This document shows positions 39,845 through 47,276 of a stretch of 64,000 nucleotides of DNA, one piece after another. The translations under genes and the position numbers were made by a program. Numbering within the stretch: position 1 is the first letter of the stretch; the number at the start of each line of letters is the position of its first letter. Source of the DNA: Phocaeicola plebeius DSM 17135 (GTDB taxonomy: Bacteria; Bacteroidota; Bacteroidia; Bacteroidales; Bacteroidaceae); NCBI RefSeq assembly GCF_000187895.1, contig NZ_DS990130.1, positions 1 to 64,000 of the forward strand, in the 5' to 3' direction. The notes under the pieces are model-generated. The model did not search any database, had not been told where the DNA came from, and was given only the letters and a program-made list of their open reading frames with translations.

Positions 39845-40462
39845 ATGAACAAATCGAACACTCTATACTGGAAAACAGCCACAGATCCGGCTGAGTGCAT
39901 TGAGGTCAGACTCGTCCTTAACAGTTATATCGACAATGACAATCTGTATGTAGGACTTGAATCCCGGTCTAAAGAGAATCCGGAATGCTGGGAATCCTAC
40001 ACGGACATCACCGTCAACCTCAATTCCCTTCCCCCGTTCCATGCCTATGTGGACAACCGGGACTGCAACAGACACGTACATGATTTCCTGACCAGTAACA
40101 GAATAGCAGAACCTGCCGGATTTGAATATCAGGGATTCAGAATGTTCCGCTTCAATCCTGACAGGTTGAAGGAACTCGCACCCGAACAGTTCAAGACAAT
40201 CAGCGCCAAGCTGCCACCACAGGATGACATGATAAAGGACATCATCTATCAGGAAAGACGTTTCCCTTTGAGAACTGTTCAAGACATTCACGGAATATAT
40301 CTTGTTTCAAGCAAGGAACTGGAAGAATATCTGATCGAAGGAGTACGAAACCTGGATGCTGCGGCAAATGAACTGCTGGATGGCATCTGCCTGTTCTGCT
40401 CCACACAGGAACTGCGCTATCTTACGGATGCAGAACTGATAGAAACAATCTACGCACAATAA
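39845..40462 (+). CDS. hypothetical ICE protein (possibly DUF4313-like)
   Basis: 205 residues. The N-terminal half has alternating strands (VRLVLNSYIDNDNLYVGLES, YTDITVNLNSLPPFHAYVDN) that resemble DUF4313 proteins from ICE accessory regions; this is a tentative link. The C-terminal half is helical (RNLDAAANELLDGICLFCST). The ATG at 39845 is preferred over the in-frame frame start at 39809, which would add 12 atypical residues. Function unknown. Confidence 0.65.
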   Translation: MNKSNTLYWKTATDPAECIEVRLVLNSYIDNDNLYVGLESRSKENPECWESYTDITVNLNSLPPFHAYVDNRDCNRHVHDFLTSNRIAEPAGFEYQGFRMFRFNPDRLKELAPEQFKTISAKLPPQDDMIKDIIYQERRFPLRTVQDIHGIYLVSSKELEEYLIEGVRNLDAAANELLDGICLFCSTQELRYLTDAELIETIYAQ

Positions 40463-40477
40463 AGAGGAGGAACAAAT

Positions 40478-40633
40478 ATGAAAACCGGAGACATTGTATT
40501 TCTGAGACGTCCCTATAAGGGATACCGTGCCGTCGAACTGATGGAAAGACTGGAATGCCGCTGGCTGGTCAGGATTGTTGAGAGCGGTCTTGAACTGGAG
40601 GTATATGAAGATGAACTTATATCAGAATTTTAA
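40478..40633 (+). CDS. small SH3/KOW-like protein
   Basis: 51 residues beginning MKTGDIVFLRRPYKGYRAVE and ending in an acidic EVYEDELISEF. The strand-rich KTGDIV...RWLVRIVESG pattern looks like a small beta-barrel. An excellent ribosome site (AAAGAGGAGG) lies 7 nt before the ATG, much stronger than in neighbouring genes. It lies between two genes on the same strand. Function unknown. Confidence 0.6.
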   Translation: MKTGDIVFLRRPYKGYRAVELMERLECRWLVRIVESGLELEVYEDELISEF

Positions 40634-40648
40634 TACGGATAAAGTGTT

Positions 40649-40993
40649 ATGGAAAAATATCAGTTTGCATTCCATTCGGAAATAATCGGCTATACCTCTA
40701 CCCATATCGGCGAGGTCAGAAAAGCCATACACAGAAAAGTGGAAAAGGAAAAGTCTGCCGCCATAAAGAATGATATTGAGCTGCACATGTACAAGGTGCA
40801 TGACGGCATACCGGTTCTCCTTAACACCTGCTACCTGTATGATGAAAAAGGATGTATGGTACACGGAAGTATCAAGGGAACCAAGGATTATCTGCTTGAG
40901 ACATGGAGATACCATACAAACAGACATTCCAAAGGTTTCAGTTCCACAAGAATCAGGCCCTGCACGACAAGCAGGGCTTTTTCGTTTGTATAA
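40649..40993 (+). CDS. hypothetical ICE protein whose 3' end contains a terminator
   Basis: 114 residues. The first about 95 look like a small alpha/beta protein (MEKYQFAFHSEIIGYTSTHI). The last about 19 (SSTRIRPCTTSRAFSFV) are basic and are encoded by a rho-independent terminator hairpin (40957-40982), so the natural end may have been lost and the tail may be fortuitous. It starts 15 nt after the 51-residue gene. No family recognised. Confidence 0.55.
   Translation: MEKYQFAFHSEIIGYTSTHIGEVRKAIHRKVEKEKSAAIKNDIELHMYKVHDGIPVLLNTCYLYDEKGCMVHGSIKGTKDYLLETWRYHTNRHSKGFSSTRIRPCTTSRAFSFV
40957..40982 (+). terminator. terminator inside the 3' end of the preceding ORF
   Basis: Perfect 7-bp stem gccctgc (40957-40963) with gcagggc (40971-40977), 7-nt loop, then TTTTT. 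Confidence 0.75.
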
Positions 40994-41011
40994 CTCTTAA
41001 AATCAGGAATC

Positions 41012-41989
41012 ATGAACCAGACATTGCAACTTACAGACTATATTCCACAGTATGTAAGCCTCTACTACGTGGACTACCGGGATGACCTTGATGAGCATGA
41101 AGACATCCAGGAGGAATGCGTCCGTTCCAACAATATGGAAAAACTCTATGAAAAGGCATACGAATGGTATGAGGAACAGGAAAGCTCAAACATGCACGAC
41201 TATCTGGAGGAGACAAGAAAGAACATGGAAGCGGACAATTTAGCCGGAGAGTTTGAAGAGCATGAAGATGAAATCAGGGAACTTATCTACGACCGGAACG
41301 ATTCCGACCCGGTAAAGGACCTGATACGCAACTCGTCCGTCACTAATTTCTTCTATTCGCTTGGAGTGGAAATCAGCGGATATCTGACCGGTTGTTCACT
41401 GCGGGGAGAATCAGTCGCCATGGCCTGCCATAAGGTACGCCGCGCACTGCATCTGAAAAAGGGGCAGTTTGACGAGAAGATTGAAGAACTGGTAGAGAAT
41501 GCCACATACGGCGGAGAACTGCGCATCTACTTCAACGCCATGTTTGACAGGCTCATCAGCAAAGACCCTGAGAACGATTTCAAAAGCATCCGTTTCCACG
41601 GGAATGTAGTGGTGGCCATTGCCGACAGCCGGAACGGTTCCGGACATCATGTACGGATTCCGCTGGATATCACTTTCCCTTTCCGAAGAGAGAACCTGTT
41701 TGTCGATTCACAGGTACACTATTCCTATGCCAATGAAGTCTGCGGCATGACCAATGACTGGTGTGATTCCACAAAATGGGAAACGGGCATGATACCTTTT
41801 ACCGGATCTGTCCGAAAAAGCCGGATGGCTGAATACAAGAAACAGGAAGCCGCTTATGAGCAGACATTCCGAGACGGGAAATGCACCTTCGGTGACATGA
41901 ACTACAAACGCCACCGTGACGTGCGGTATTCGAATGAGTATCCTGCCGGATGCAGATGCCCTCATTGCGGTACTTTCTGGATTGACTGA
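41012..41989 (+). CDS. hypothetical ICE protein with C-terminal Cys motif
   Basis: 325 residues. The N-terminal 110 are very acidic and helical (DDLDEHEDIQEECVRSNN, EFEEHEDEIRELIYDRNDSD). The middle is mixed alpha/beta, and the end carries GCRCPHCGTFW, a likely metal-binding knuckle. The acidic N-terminus is reminiscent of DNA-mimic proteins such as antirestriction factors, but nothing more specific supports that. Function unknown. Confidence 0.68.
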   Translation: MNQTLQLTDYIPQYVSLYYVDYRDDLDEHEDIQEECVRSNNMEKLYEKAYEWYEEQESSNMHDYLEETRKNMEADNLAGEFEEHEDEIRELIYDRNDSDPVKDLIRNSSVTNFFYSLGVEISGYLTGCSLRGESVAMACHKVRRALHLKKGQFDEKIEELVENATYGGELRIYFNAMFDRLISKDPENDFKSIRFHGNVVVAIADSRNGSGHHVRIPLDITFPFRRENLFVDSQVHYSYANEVCGMTNDWCDSTKWETGMIPFTGSVRKSRMAEYKKQEAAYEQTFRDGKCTFGDMNYKRHRDVRYSNEYPAGCRCPHCGTFWID

Positions 41990-42022
41990 AAAAACATTTA
42001 CCAACCAATAAATTCAAACGAT

Positions 42023-42316
42023 ATGAAAATCTGCTGTTCACAAGAGCATTACGACAAGGTCGTACAGTATGCAAAATCAATCAATGACAAGACCCTGGAA
42101 AACTGTCTTGAACGTCTAAAACAATGGGAGAAGAACGAGAACCGTCCATGCGAAATCGAACTCTATTACGACCATGCGCCTTATTCGTTCGGATTCTGCG
42201 AACGTTATCCGGACGGGAATACAGGCATTGTCGGAGGACTGCTGTATCATGGAAATCCGGACGAGTCATTTGCCGTCACCATGGAACGTTTCCACGGATG
42301 GAGCATACATACCTGA
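42023..42316 (+). CDS. DUF4120-like small protein
   Basis: 97 residues. The pattern YDKVVQYAKSINDKTLENCL followed by WEKNENRPCEIELYYDHAPY and the closing FHGWSIHT matches what I remember of DUF4120, a family restricted to Bacteroidetes ICEs. Soluble, function unknown. It is the last gene before the second hairpin repeat. Confidence 0.68.
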   Translation: MKICCSQEHYDKVVQYAKSINDKTLENCLERLKQWEKNENRPCEIELYYDHAPYSFGFCERYPDGNTGIVGGLLYHGNPDESFAVTMERFHGWSIHT

Positions 42317-42421
42317 CATATATGCGACAGTCTGTATTGGGGAGCCTCATGCAATATGGGGTTCCCTTTTTTTATGCCGCAGACATGATGACAGCATCCT
42401 CATTTCTTGCTGCAAAAATAG

Positions 42422-42540
42422 CTGTTTGCCGCGCAACTCCCGCAAGGCGGCCCTGCCGGGCTGGTTGTCTGGAAAAAAATCATCCTCGCTTCGCTCCGGT
42501 ATTTTTTTCCGCCAAGCCTTGCAGGGATACGGGCAAACAG
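42422..42540. repeat. long hairpin repeat, copy 2
   Basis: Same 82-nt core as copy 1 (42442-42523; two substitutions). The outer arms ctgtttgcc (42422-42430) and ggcaaacag (42532-42540) are unlike those of copy 1 but again pair perfectly. It lies in the 299-nt gene-free gap 42317-42615, and the core ends 92 nt before the next start codon, as in copy 1. A small hairpin (gcctgta/tacaggc near 42569-42585) follows, as a small hairpin also follows copy 1. Confidence 0.8.
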
Positions 42541-42615
42541 ACAACAGGGACAACAAGAAATAAGAATGCCTGTACCTTACAGGCAGACAATGTATAACAA
42601 TAAATATCAGAAGTC

Positions 42616-43554
42616 ATGATTACAGACCAGAAGACACAGAACAGGCTTCACGCGGATACCGGAACGGAACTGTTCTCCATCAGACAAAGGAAGGAAGCCG
42701 TCACAAGGATGCTGGACATTCTGAAAGAAACTCCGGAATACCTGCAGGTTATGAACCATATACCGGCTTATGCCATGGATGACGATACGTCAGAATGGTG
42801 GAATTCGGAAGAATCGGAAAATTTCACGAACTCACTCCTGGAAGTGATGGAAAGCTATACTCCGGACGGATACAGGTTCGGACCGAAATCCGGCACGACT
42901 GACCTTTACGGCTACTGGGAAAGCAAGACCGGACGGACAACCCTCTTCCATCTGCTTTTCAGTTTGGAAAGCGGATATGAATGGGGAAAAGGTCTTTCCC
43001 ATGAGAAAACGGACGCATTCTACAAGGAAATAAAAGAGAAATTTCATGGAGAGGGATTCGACACGGACATAACCGGCTGTACATCACAGGCCATGTATCT
43101 TGTAAAAGGAAAGACACGCCTGTACGTGCATCCGATGGAAATAAGCGGCTACTGTGAAATACTGCATATTCCACAGATTACAGCCATACTGAAAAAAGGA
43201 GGCCGTACATTCCGTCTTGTAAAGGATACGATAGCGGAAGAGGTGTATTCCTTCACCGATGAAGAAGAAATGGAATATTACCGTGCCAGATACGGAATGT
43301 GCATCCACAGGAATATACTGGATGCCTTCAGCAACCGCCGGGCAGGGAAAGAGGACATACTTTCCATGATGGCATCACGGATAAATGTGGCGACGACATC
43401 ACATCTGCACGGTGTCGGATATGATTCGCCTGCATACAGGTTTGTGCATGAGGCATACGACAGACTGGTAAACAACGGAAAGCTGAAGGAGAATGTCCGG
43501 GAAATCGGTTGCTGCAACATCATAATGGCCATTTCAAATACCAACGCAATATGA
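42616..43554 (+). CDS. hypothetical ICE protein
   Basis: 312 residues, soluble, no known domain. It has a helical N-terminus (RQRKEAVTRMLDILKETPEY), a central segment with FHLLFSLESGYEWGKGLSHE, and a C-terminus with a HGVGYDSPAYRFVHEAYD block. Second gene in this block to be preceded by the hairpin repeat. The stop overlaps the next ATG (ATGA). Function unknown. Confidence 0.68.
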   Translation: MITDQKTQNRLHADTGTELFSIRQRKEAVTRMLDILKETPEYLQVMNHIPAYAMDDDTSEWWNSEESENFTNSLLEVMESYTPDGYRFGPKSGTTDLYGYWESKTGRTTLFHLLFSLESGYEWGKGLSHEKTDAFYKEIKEKFHGEGFDTDITGCTSQAMYLVKGKTRLYVHPMEISGYCEILHIPQITAILKKGGRTFRLVKDTIAEEVYSFTDEEEMEYYRARYGMCIHRNILDAFSNRRAGKEDILSMMASRINVATTSHLHGVGYDSPAYRFVHEAYDRLVNNGKLKENVREIGCCNIIMAISNTNAI

Positions 43555-43820
43555 GACTGAATTACAATGACATACTGCTTCTGGCAATATGGGAATACAA
43601 CAGAAGACAGGACGAGGATCTGACCCTGGAACTGTTTCAGGAAACATTCGGACAGGTTCCCGGCGCACATTTCCATGATAAATGGGTGCATTATTACAAC
43701 AAGAACCTGCTGATGATGGCCGCCTATTTCAGGGGTGAGGAAGAAAACGGCCAGAAATTCTGTGATATGATCACCCGACAGGTTGAACGCTATACACAAA
43801 ACAGGAGGAGAACAGGATGA
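43551..43820 (+). CDS. hypothetical small ICE protein
   Basis: 89 residues beginning MRLNYNDILLLAIWEYNRRQ. The ATG at 43551 overlaps the previous stop by 4 nt and is chosen over an upstream in-frame ATG at 43509. It is helical and aromatic-rich, with a basic C-terminal tail (NRRRTG). It also overlaps the next gene by 4 nt, so the three genes are translationally coupled. No family recognised. Confidence 0.62.
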   Translation: MRLNYNDILLLAIWEYNRRQDEDLTLELFQETFGQVPGAHFHDKWVHYYNKNLLMMAAYFRGEEENGQKFCDMITRQVERYTQNRRRTG

Positions 43821-44629
43821 ATACAAAGATACGATATGACCTTGACAGTCTTGAACTGGCAAACGGTGACTTCGGGTATCCCATTACAGAAAAGGAAGTA
43901 CGGAAAGTGAACCGTATGCTGGAACTGATGGAGAATGTCCGAAGCAGGCAGATGTGCCCGACAGAAGGAGACTGCGTGGAATTTGTCTCACGTTCTGGTG
44001 ACTATTTCGGAAAAGCTCATATAGAACGGATAACAGGAAAATATGCGGATATATGCCTGATACCGGAAACAGTATTCTGTTTCGATGACATGGGAAAAGC
44101 CGCCTATGATACCACCGGAAGTCCCTGGACGCAGGTCAATATCCGGAACATGAAACCCGCAGGTACAGAAATCCGCATATTCAGGACATGGGGATTCGGG
44201 AAGCGCAGCAATACGGGTAGTCTCAGGTTCGACGTTCCGGTCAGGAAATGGGAATACAGAGAACCGAATCCGTTGTATGACGGTTACACTACCCGTAACT
44301 GGTTCCGCTATCATATCATGAAACACCGGGACAGGGAAAGGACAGGCGAATACACCTTCCGCAGCGATTCATTTACGCTGTACAGCCGGAGCGAGCTGGA
44401 CGAGCTGGCCGCAATCCTGAAAGGCAGACTCTACAAGGGAATCCTGCCTGACTCTCTTGTACTTTGGGGATACCGCATGGATATTAAGGAAATATCACGT
44501 GAGCAATGGAACGGTATGGGACAGCACGGACAAATCCGCATGAAATTCATGGGATACGGTCCCGTCAGAATCCACACGGACAATGAAAACCATACCGTAA
44601 CAGTATACAGAATCAACGACAGTCTATAA
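43817..44629 (+). CDS. DUF4121-like protein
   Basis: 270 residues. The start (YDLDSLELANGDFGYPITEK) followed by a DCVEFVSRSGDYFGKAHIER segment resembles DUF4121 proteins found in Bacteroides ICEs. The protein is basic and soluble. Function unknown. It is coupled to the preceding gene and 21 nt before the methylase-like gene. Confidence 0.65.
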   Translation: MNTKIRYDLDSLELANGDFGYPITEKEVRKVNRMLELMENVRSRQMCPTEGDCVEFVSRSGDYFGKAHIERITGKYADICLIPETVFCFDDMGKAAYDTTGSPWTQVNIRNMKPAGTEIRIFRTWGFGKRSNTGSLRFDVPVRKWEYREPNPLYDGYTTRNWFRYHIMKHRDRERTGEYTFRSDSFTLYSRSELDELAAILKGRLYKGILPDSLVLWGYRMDIKEISREQWNGMGQHGQIRMKFMGYGPVRIHTDNENHTVTVYRINDSL

Positions 44630-44650
44630 CCAATTATAATATAAAGGAAT

Positions 44651-45370
44651 ATGGCACGATATGAAATCTCCAACGAAGTCAGGCCGCTCGACAGGCTCAT
44701 CACAGGCTTTGCCTCCTCATGCGGCTATGAAATACAGACCGTATTCAACGACCTGCTGCGTTTCATCATCCACGGCTTCTCTCCTGGAGCACCGCCAATA
44801 AGCAACTGGAAATACAAACGTCAGCAAAACGCCTCGTTCATGGAAATGACAGCCGAATGGACACGTATCATGCAGAAACAAATCGGCAGGTCGGGCTGGT
44901 TCGACGCTTTCGGTGAACTCCACATGGCCTACTGCTCAAAACCGGGACAGCAGGCAAACGGACAGTTCTTCACGCCGTCACATATCTGTGAACTCATGGT
45001 CATGTGCGCGGCAGGTAAAAAAGAGACCGGACAGAGGATGGGAGACCCCACATGCGGCAGCGGAAGACTCCTGCTGGCATACCATGCGCACAATCCGGGA
45101 AACTATCTGGTCGGAGAAGACATCAGCCGGACCTGTTGCATGATGACCGTATGCAACATGCTCGTCCACGGATGTGTCGGGGAAGTGATCTGTCATGACA
45201 GTCTCCAGCCGAAGGCATTCACCGACGGATGGAAAGTCAACCAGGCTCTGCCCTTGACGGGAATACCTTCTATAAGACGCATGAAGGAAGAGGAATACAG
45301 GAATCCTCTTCCGGAAAATATCGGACGCTTCAAAGAGGCAGTCCGTATCATCAACCTATTGGACAAATAA
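44651..45370 (+). CDS. N6-adenine DNA methylase-like protein lacking the catalytic motif
   Basis: 239 residues. The SAM-binding part of HsdM-type methylases is clear: GQFFTPSHICELM (motif X) and DPTCGSGRLLLAYH (motif I). The NPPY/F motif IV needed for adenine methylation is not found where expected; the region after VICHDSL reads WKVNQALPLTGIPSI. The target recognition domain is also absent. Either the enzyme has become a SAM-binding regulator or it methylates by a divergent motif. It is a typical member of ICE accessory blocks. Confidence 0.78.
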   Translation: MARYEISNEVRPLDRLITGFASSCGYEIQTVFNDLLRFIIHGFSPGAPPISNWKYKRQQNASFMEMTAEWTRIMQKQIGRSGWFDAFGELHMAYCSKPGQQANGQFFTPSHICELMVMCAAGKKETGQRMGDPTCGSGRLLLAYHAHNPGNYLVGEDISRTCCMMTVCNMLVHGCVGEVICHDSLQPKAFTDGWKVNQALPLTGIPSIRRMKEEEYRNPLPENIGRFKEAVRIINLLDK

Positions 45371-45395
45371 TTACCAACCATTTAAAAATATAATT

Positions 45396-46286
45396 ATGGA
45401 AGCTTTAGCAACATTGAACAATCAGAGACAGTTTGATTTCCAGAACAACGGAATCGAAGTAATGGACCTTGAAACACTACAGCGTACCTACAAGGAGAAC
45501 GACATCTACGGCAATCCGGTAAGGGGAATCTACCACTACCAGGTCATCCAGCGCATGACGGACATCTGCCGCCGTCACAACCTGAACTACGAGGTGGAGG
45601 AAATCTTCGCCGCCCAGAACAAGAACCGTACACAGCCCGGAGTGGTCATCCTGCCACAGGTGGAACAGACCTATGGAGAGAAGGCGGTAGAGGCACATGT
45701 ACTGCGCAGGATCTTCACGACCATCCGCATTCTGAACGGGGATACCGATGAACTGACAACTACACTCGTGGTAGCCTACCATCAGGACGGTATCCAGGCG
45801 GCAATAGGTCCCTGTGTACGTATCTGCCACAACCAGTGCATCCTTTCACCCGAACGAAGCGTTGCCAACTACGGCAAGGACAAGGTGACTACCGAGGAAC
45901 TGTTCGGGAAGGTAGATGACTGGATGCGCAATTTTGAGCGTGACATGGATGCGGACAGAAGCCGAATCCAAAGGCTCAAGGAAAAGGTGTTGACACCCGG
46001 TGAATTGTACATGATCATCGGTATGCTGACGGCTATGCGTGTATCCCATGACAGTGCAGACAAAAGACTGGCATCACAGGTGGACACCTATCCACTTAAC
46101 CAGGGACAGATTTCCGTGTTTACGGAAGAACTGCTCAAACTCTCACTTGAACAGCCACGCATTACAGCGTGGGATGTCTACAATGTAGCGACAGAAATCT
46201 ATAAACCGGGAAAGACTGATTTTCCTGCCATGATTCCACAGAACGGAGCAATGGCCGATTTCCTGCTTTCATATAACCAGAATTAG
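45396..46286 (+). CDS. DUF932/DUF3871-like ICE protein
   Basis: 296 residues. It has a mixed core with AYHQDGIQAAIGPCVRICHN and a helical C-terminus (PITAWDVYNVATEIYKPG-type segment ending in FLLSYNQN). This architecture is like the DUF932/DUF3871 proteins of plasmids and ICEs, but the match is from memory. Function unknown. It follows the methylase-like gene by 25 nt and is closed by a terminator. Confidence 0.62.
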   Translation: MEALATLNNQRQFDFQNNGIEVMDLETLQRTYKENDIYGNPVRGIYHYQVIQRMTDICRRHNLNYEVEEIFAAQNKNRTQPGVVILPQVEQTYGEKAVEAHVLRRIFTTIRILNGDTDELTTTLVVAYHQDGIQAAIGPCVRICHNQCILSPERSVANYGKDKVTTEELFGKVDDWMRNFERDMDADRSRIQRLKEKVLTPGELYMIIGMLTAMRVSHDSADKRLASQVDTYPLNQGQISVFTEELLKLSLEQPRITAWDVYNVATEIYKPGKTDFPAMIPQNGAMADFLLSYNQN

Positions 46287-46309
46287 AACCTGAAACCGAA
46301 TACGACAAG

Positions 46310-46340
46310 CCCGGTTCCGTCACCAGCGGAATCGGGTTTT
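46310..46340 (+). terminator. terminator after the DUF932-like gene
   Basis: Stem cccggttccg (46310-46319) with cggaatcggg (46327-46336), one G-T pair, then TTTT. Confidence 0.75.
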
Positions 46341-46372
46341 GTCATTTATCAACCCGAATAATCAGATAAGAT

Positions 46373-46639
46373 ATGGCTGCAAGTAACAGAATAAAGGCTG
46401 AAATGTATATCCTTTTCAGCTGCAACGCATGGCACGAATACAGTTCATTCGAGCCAAAGGCGGTCTTCTCTTCCATAGAAAAGGCAGCAGACTTTCTGCA
46501 GAGGAACAGAAGAAAACTGAAACTGGAGGAAAACGACATCGAATGTTTCAGACAATACAGTCAGACTCAGGGCAGAAATACCAATTACCTAGTACAGTCC
46601 TGTCCCTATAATCCAGTCCGCGTAAGAGACTTGGAATGA
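46373..46639 (+). CDS. hypothetical small ICE protein
   Basis: 88 residues: an N-terminal strand with YILFSCNAWHEYSS, then a helix and a basic region (FLQRNRRKLKLEENDIECFR). No signal or membrane segment. It lies alone after a terminator. No family recognised; called because the frame and codon use match its neighbours. Confidence 0.5.
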   Translation: MAASNRIKAEMYILFSCNAWHEYSSFEPKAVFSSIEKAADFLQRNRRKLKLEENDIECFRQYSQTQGRNTNYLVQSCPYNPVRVRDLE

Positions 46640-46682
46640 CAAAGAATCGCATTCATAAACAATCATATAAAAATATACGACT

Positions 46683-47276
46683 ATGACAAATGATGAAAAC
46701 ACTTACATCGGAATGTCCCTGCCGGAAGGAATACGGTACATCACCGTTTTTGAAAAAGGGGATTTTGAAAACTGCGGAAGAATACTCAGGACATTCTACC
46801 GCACGGAAGACAGGGTGAGAAAACTGCTCGCTTTGGGAAACCTGCTCCATCTGGGAGGCAGCCTCTCATCAAATGAAAACAAGACAAGCTGTTGGCCTTT
46901 GAATAATGGGAATCCCATTCACGAAGCAAAGGAAATATCAGGCAAGGAAAAGTTCTTCCTGCTCGGTGACTGGACTTACCTGTATGAAAATGGCAGATGG
47001 TTTCTGGGCTATGAAGGAAAAATCTATGAAATCAGCAATCCTGAATTTTCTGTCTTTGTTCCCGACAAGGACCATACACCTTCCCCTCTGGACAAAGGAC
47101 TTTCCTTTGCCGTAATCGGCGAAACGGGAAAACTGGAATTCACTCCGGAAATTGTCAACGGATGGGATACCTGGAAAAGCCTTCCCAAAAGAGTCAGTGA
47201 AAAAGGGAAAACGGTATATGTATTCCGCAAAACACAACTTATAAAAGTCATCAAACCTAAAAAACTGGAATCATGA
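46683..47276 (+). CDS. hypothetical ICE protein
   Basis: 197 residues. Beta-rich with many aromatic residues (FLLGDWTYLYENGRWFLGYE), ending in a basic VFRKTQLIKVIKPKKLES tail. Soluble; no known domain. The stop overlaps the next ATG by 4 nt, so it is translated together with the helical-repeat protein and may partner it. Confidence 0.62.
   Translation: MTNDENTYIGMSLPEGIRYITVFEKGDFENCGRILRTFYRTEDRVRKLLALGNLLHLGGSLSSNENKTSCWPLNNGNPIHEAKEISGKEKFFLLGDWTYLYENGRWFLGYEGKIYEISNPEFSVFVPDKDHTPSPLDKGLSFAVIGETGKLEFTPEIVNGWDTWKSLPKRVSEKGKTVYVFRKTQLIKVIKPKKLES

Noticed and set aside
42339..42370. Terminator-like sequence after the DUF4120-like gene
   Set aside because: A T run is present but the stem is short and mismatched, so it is not claimed.
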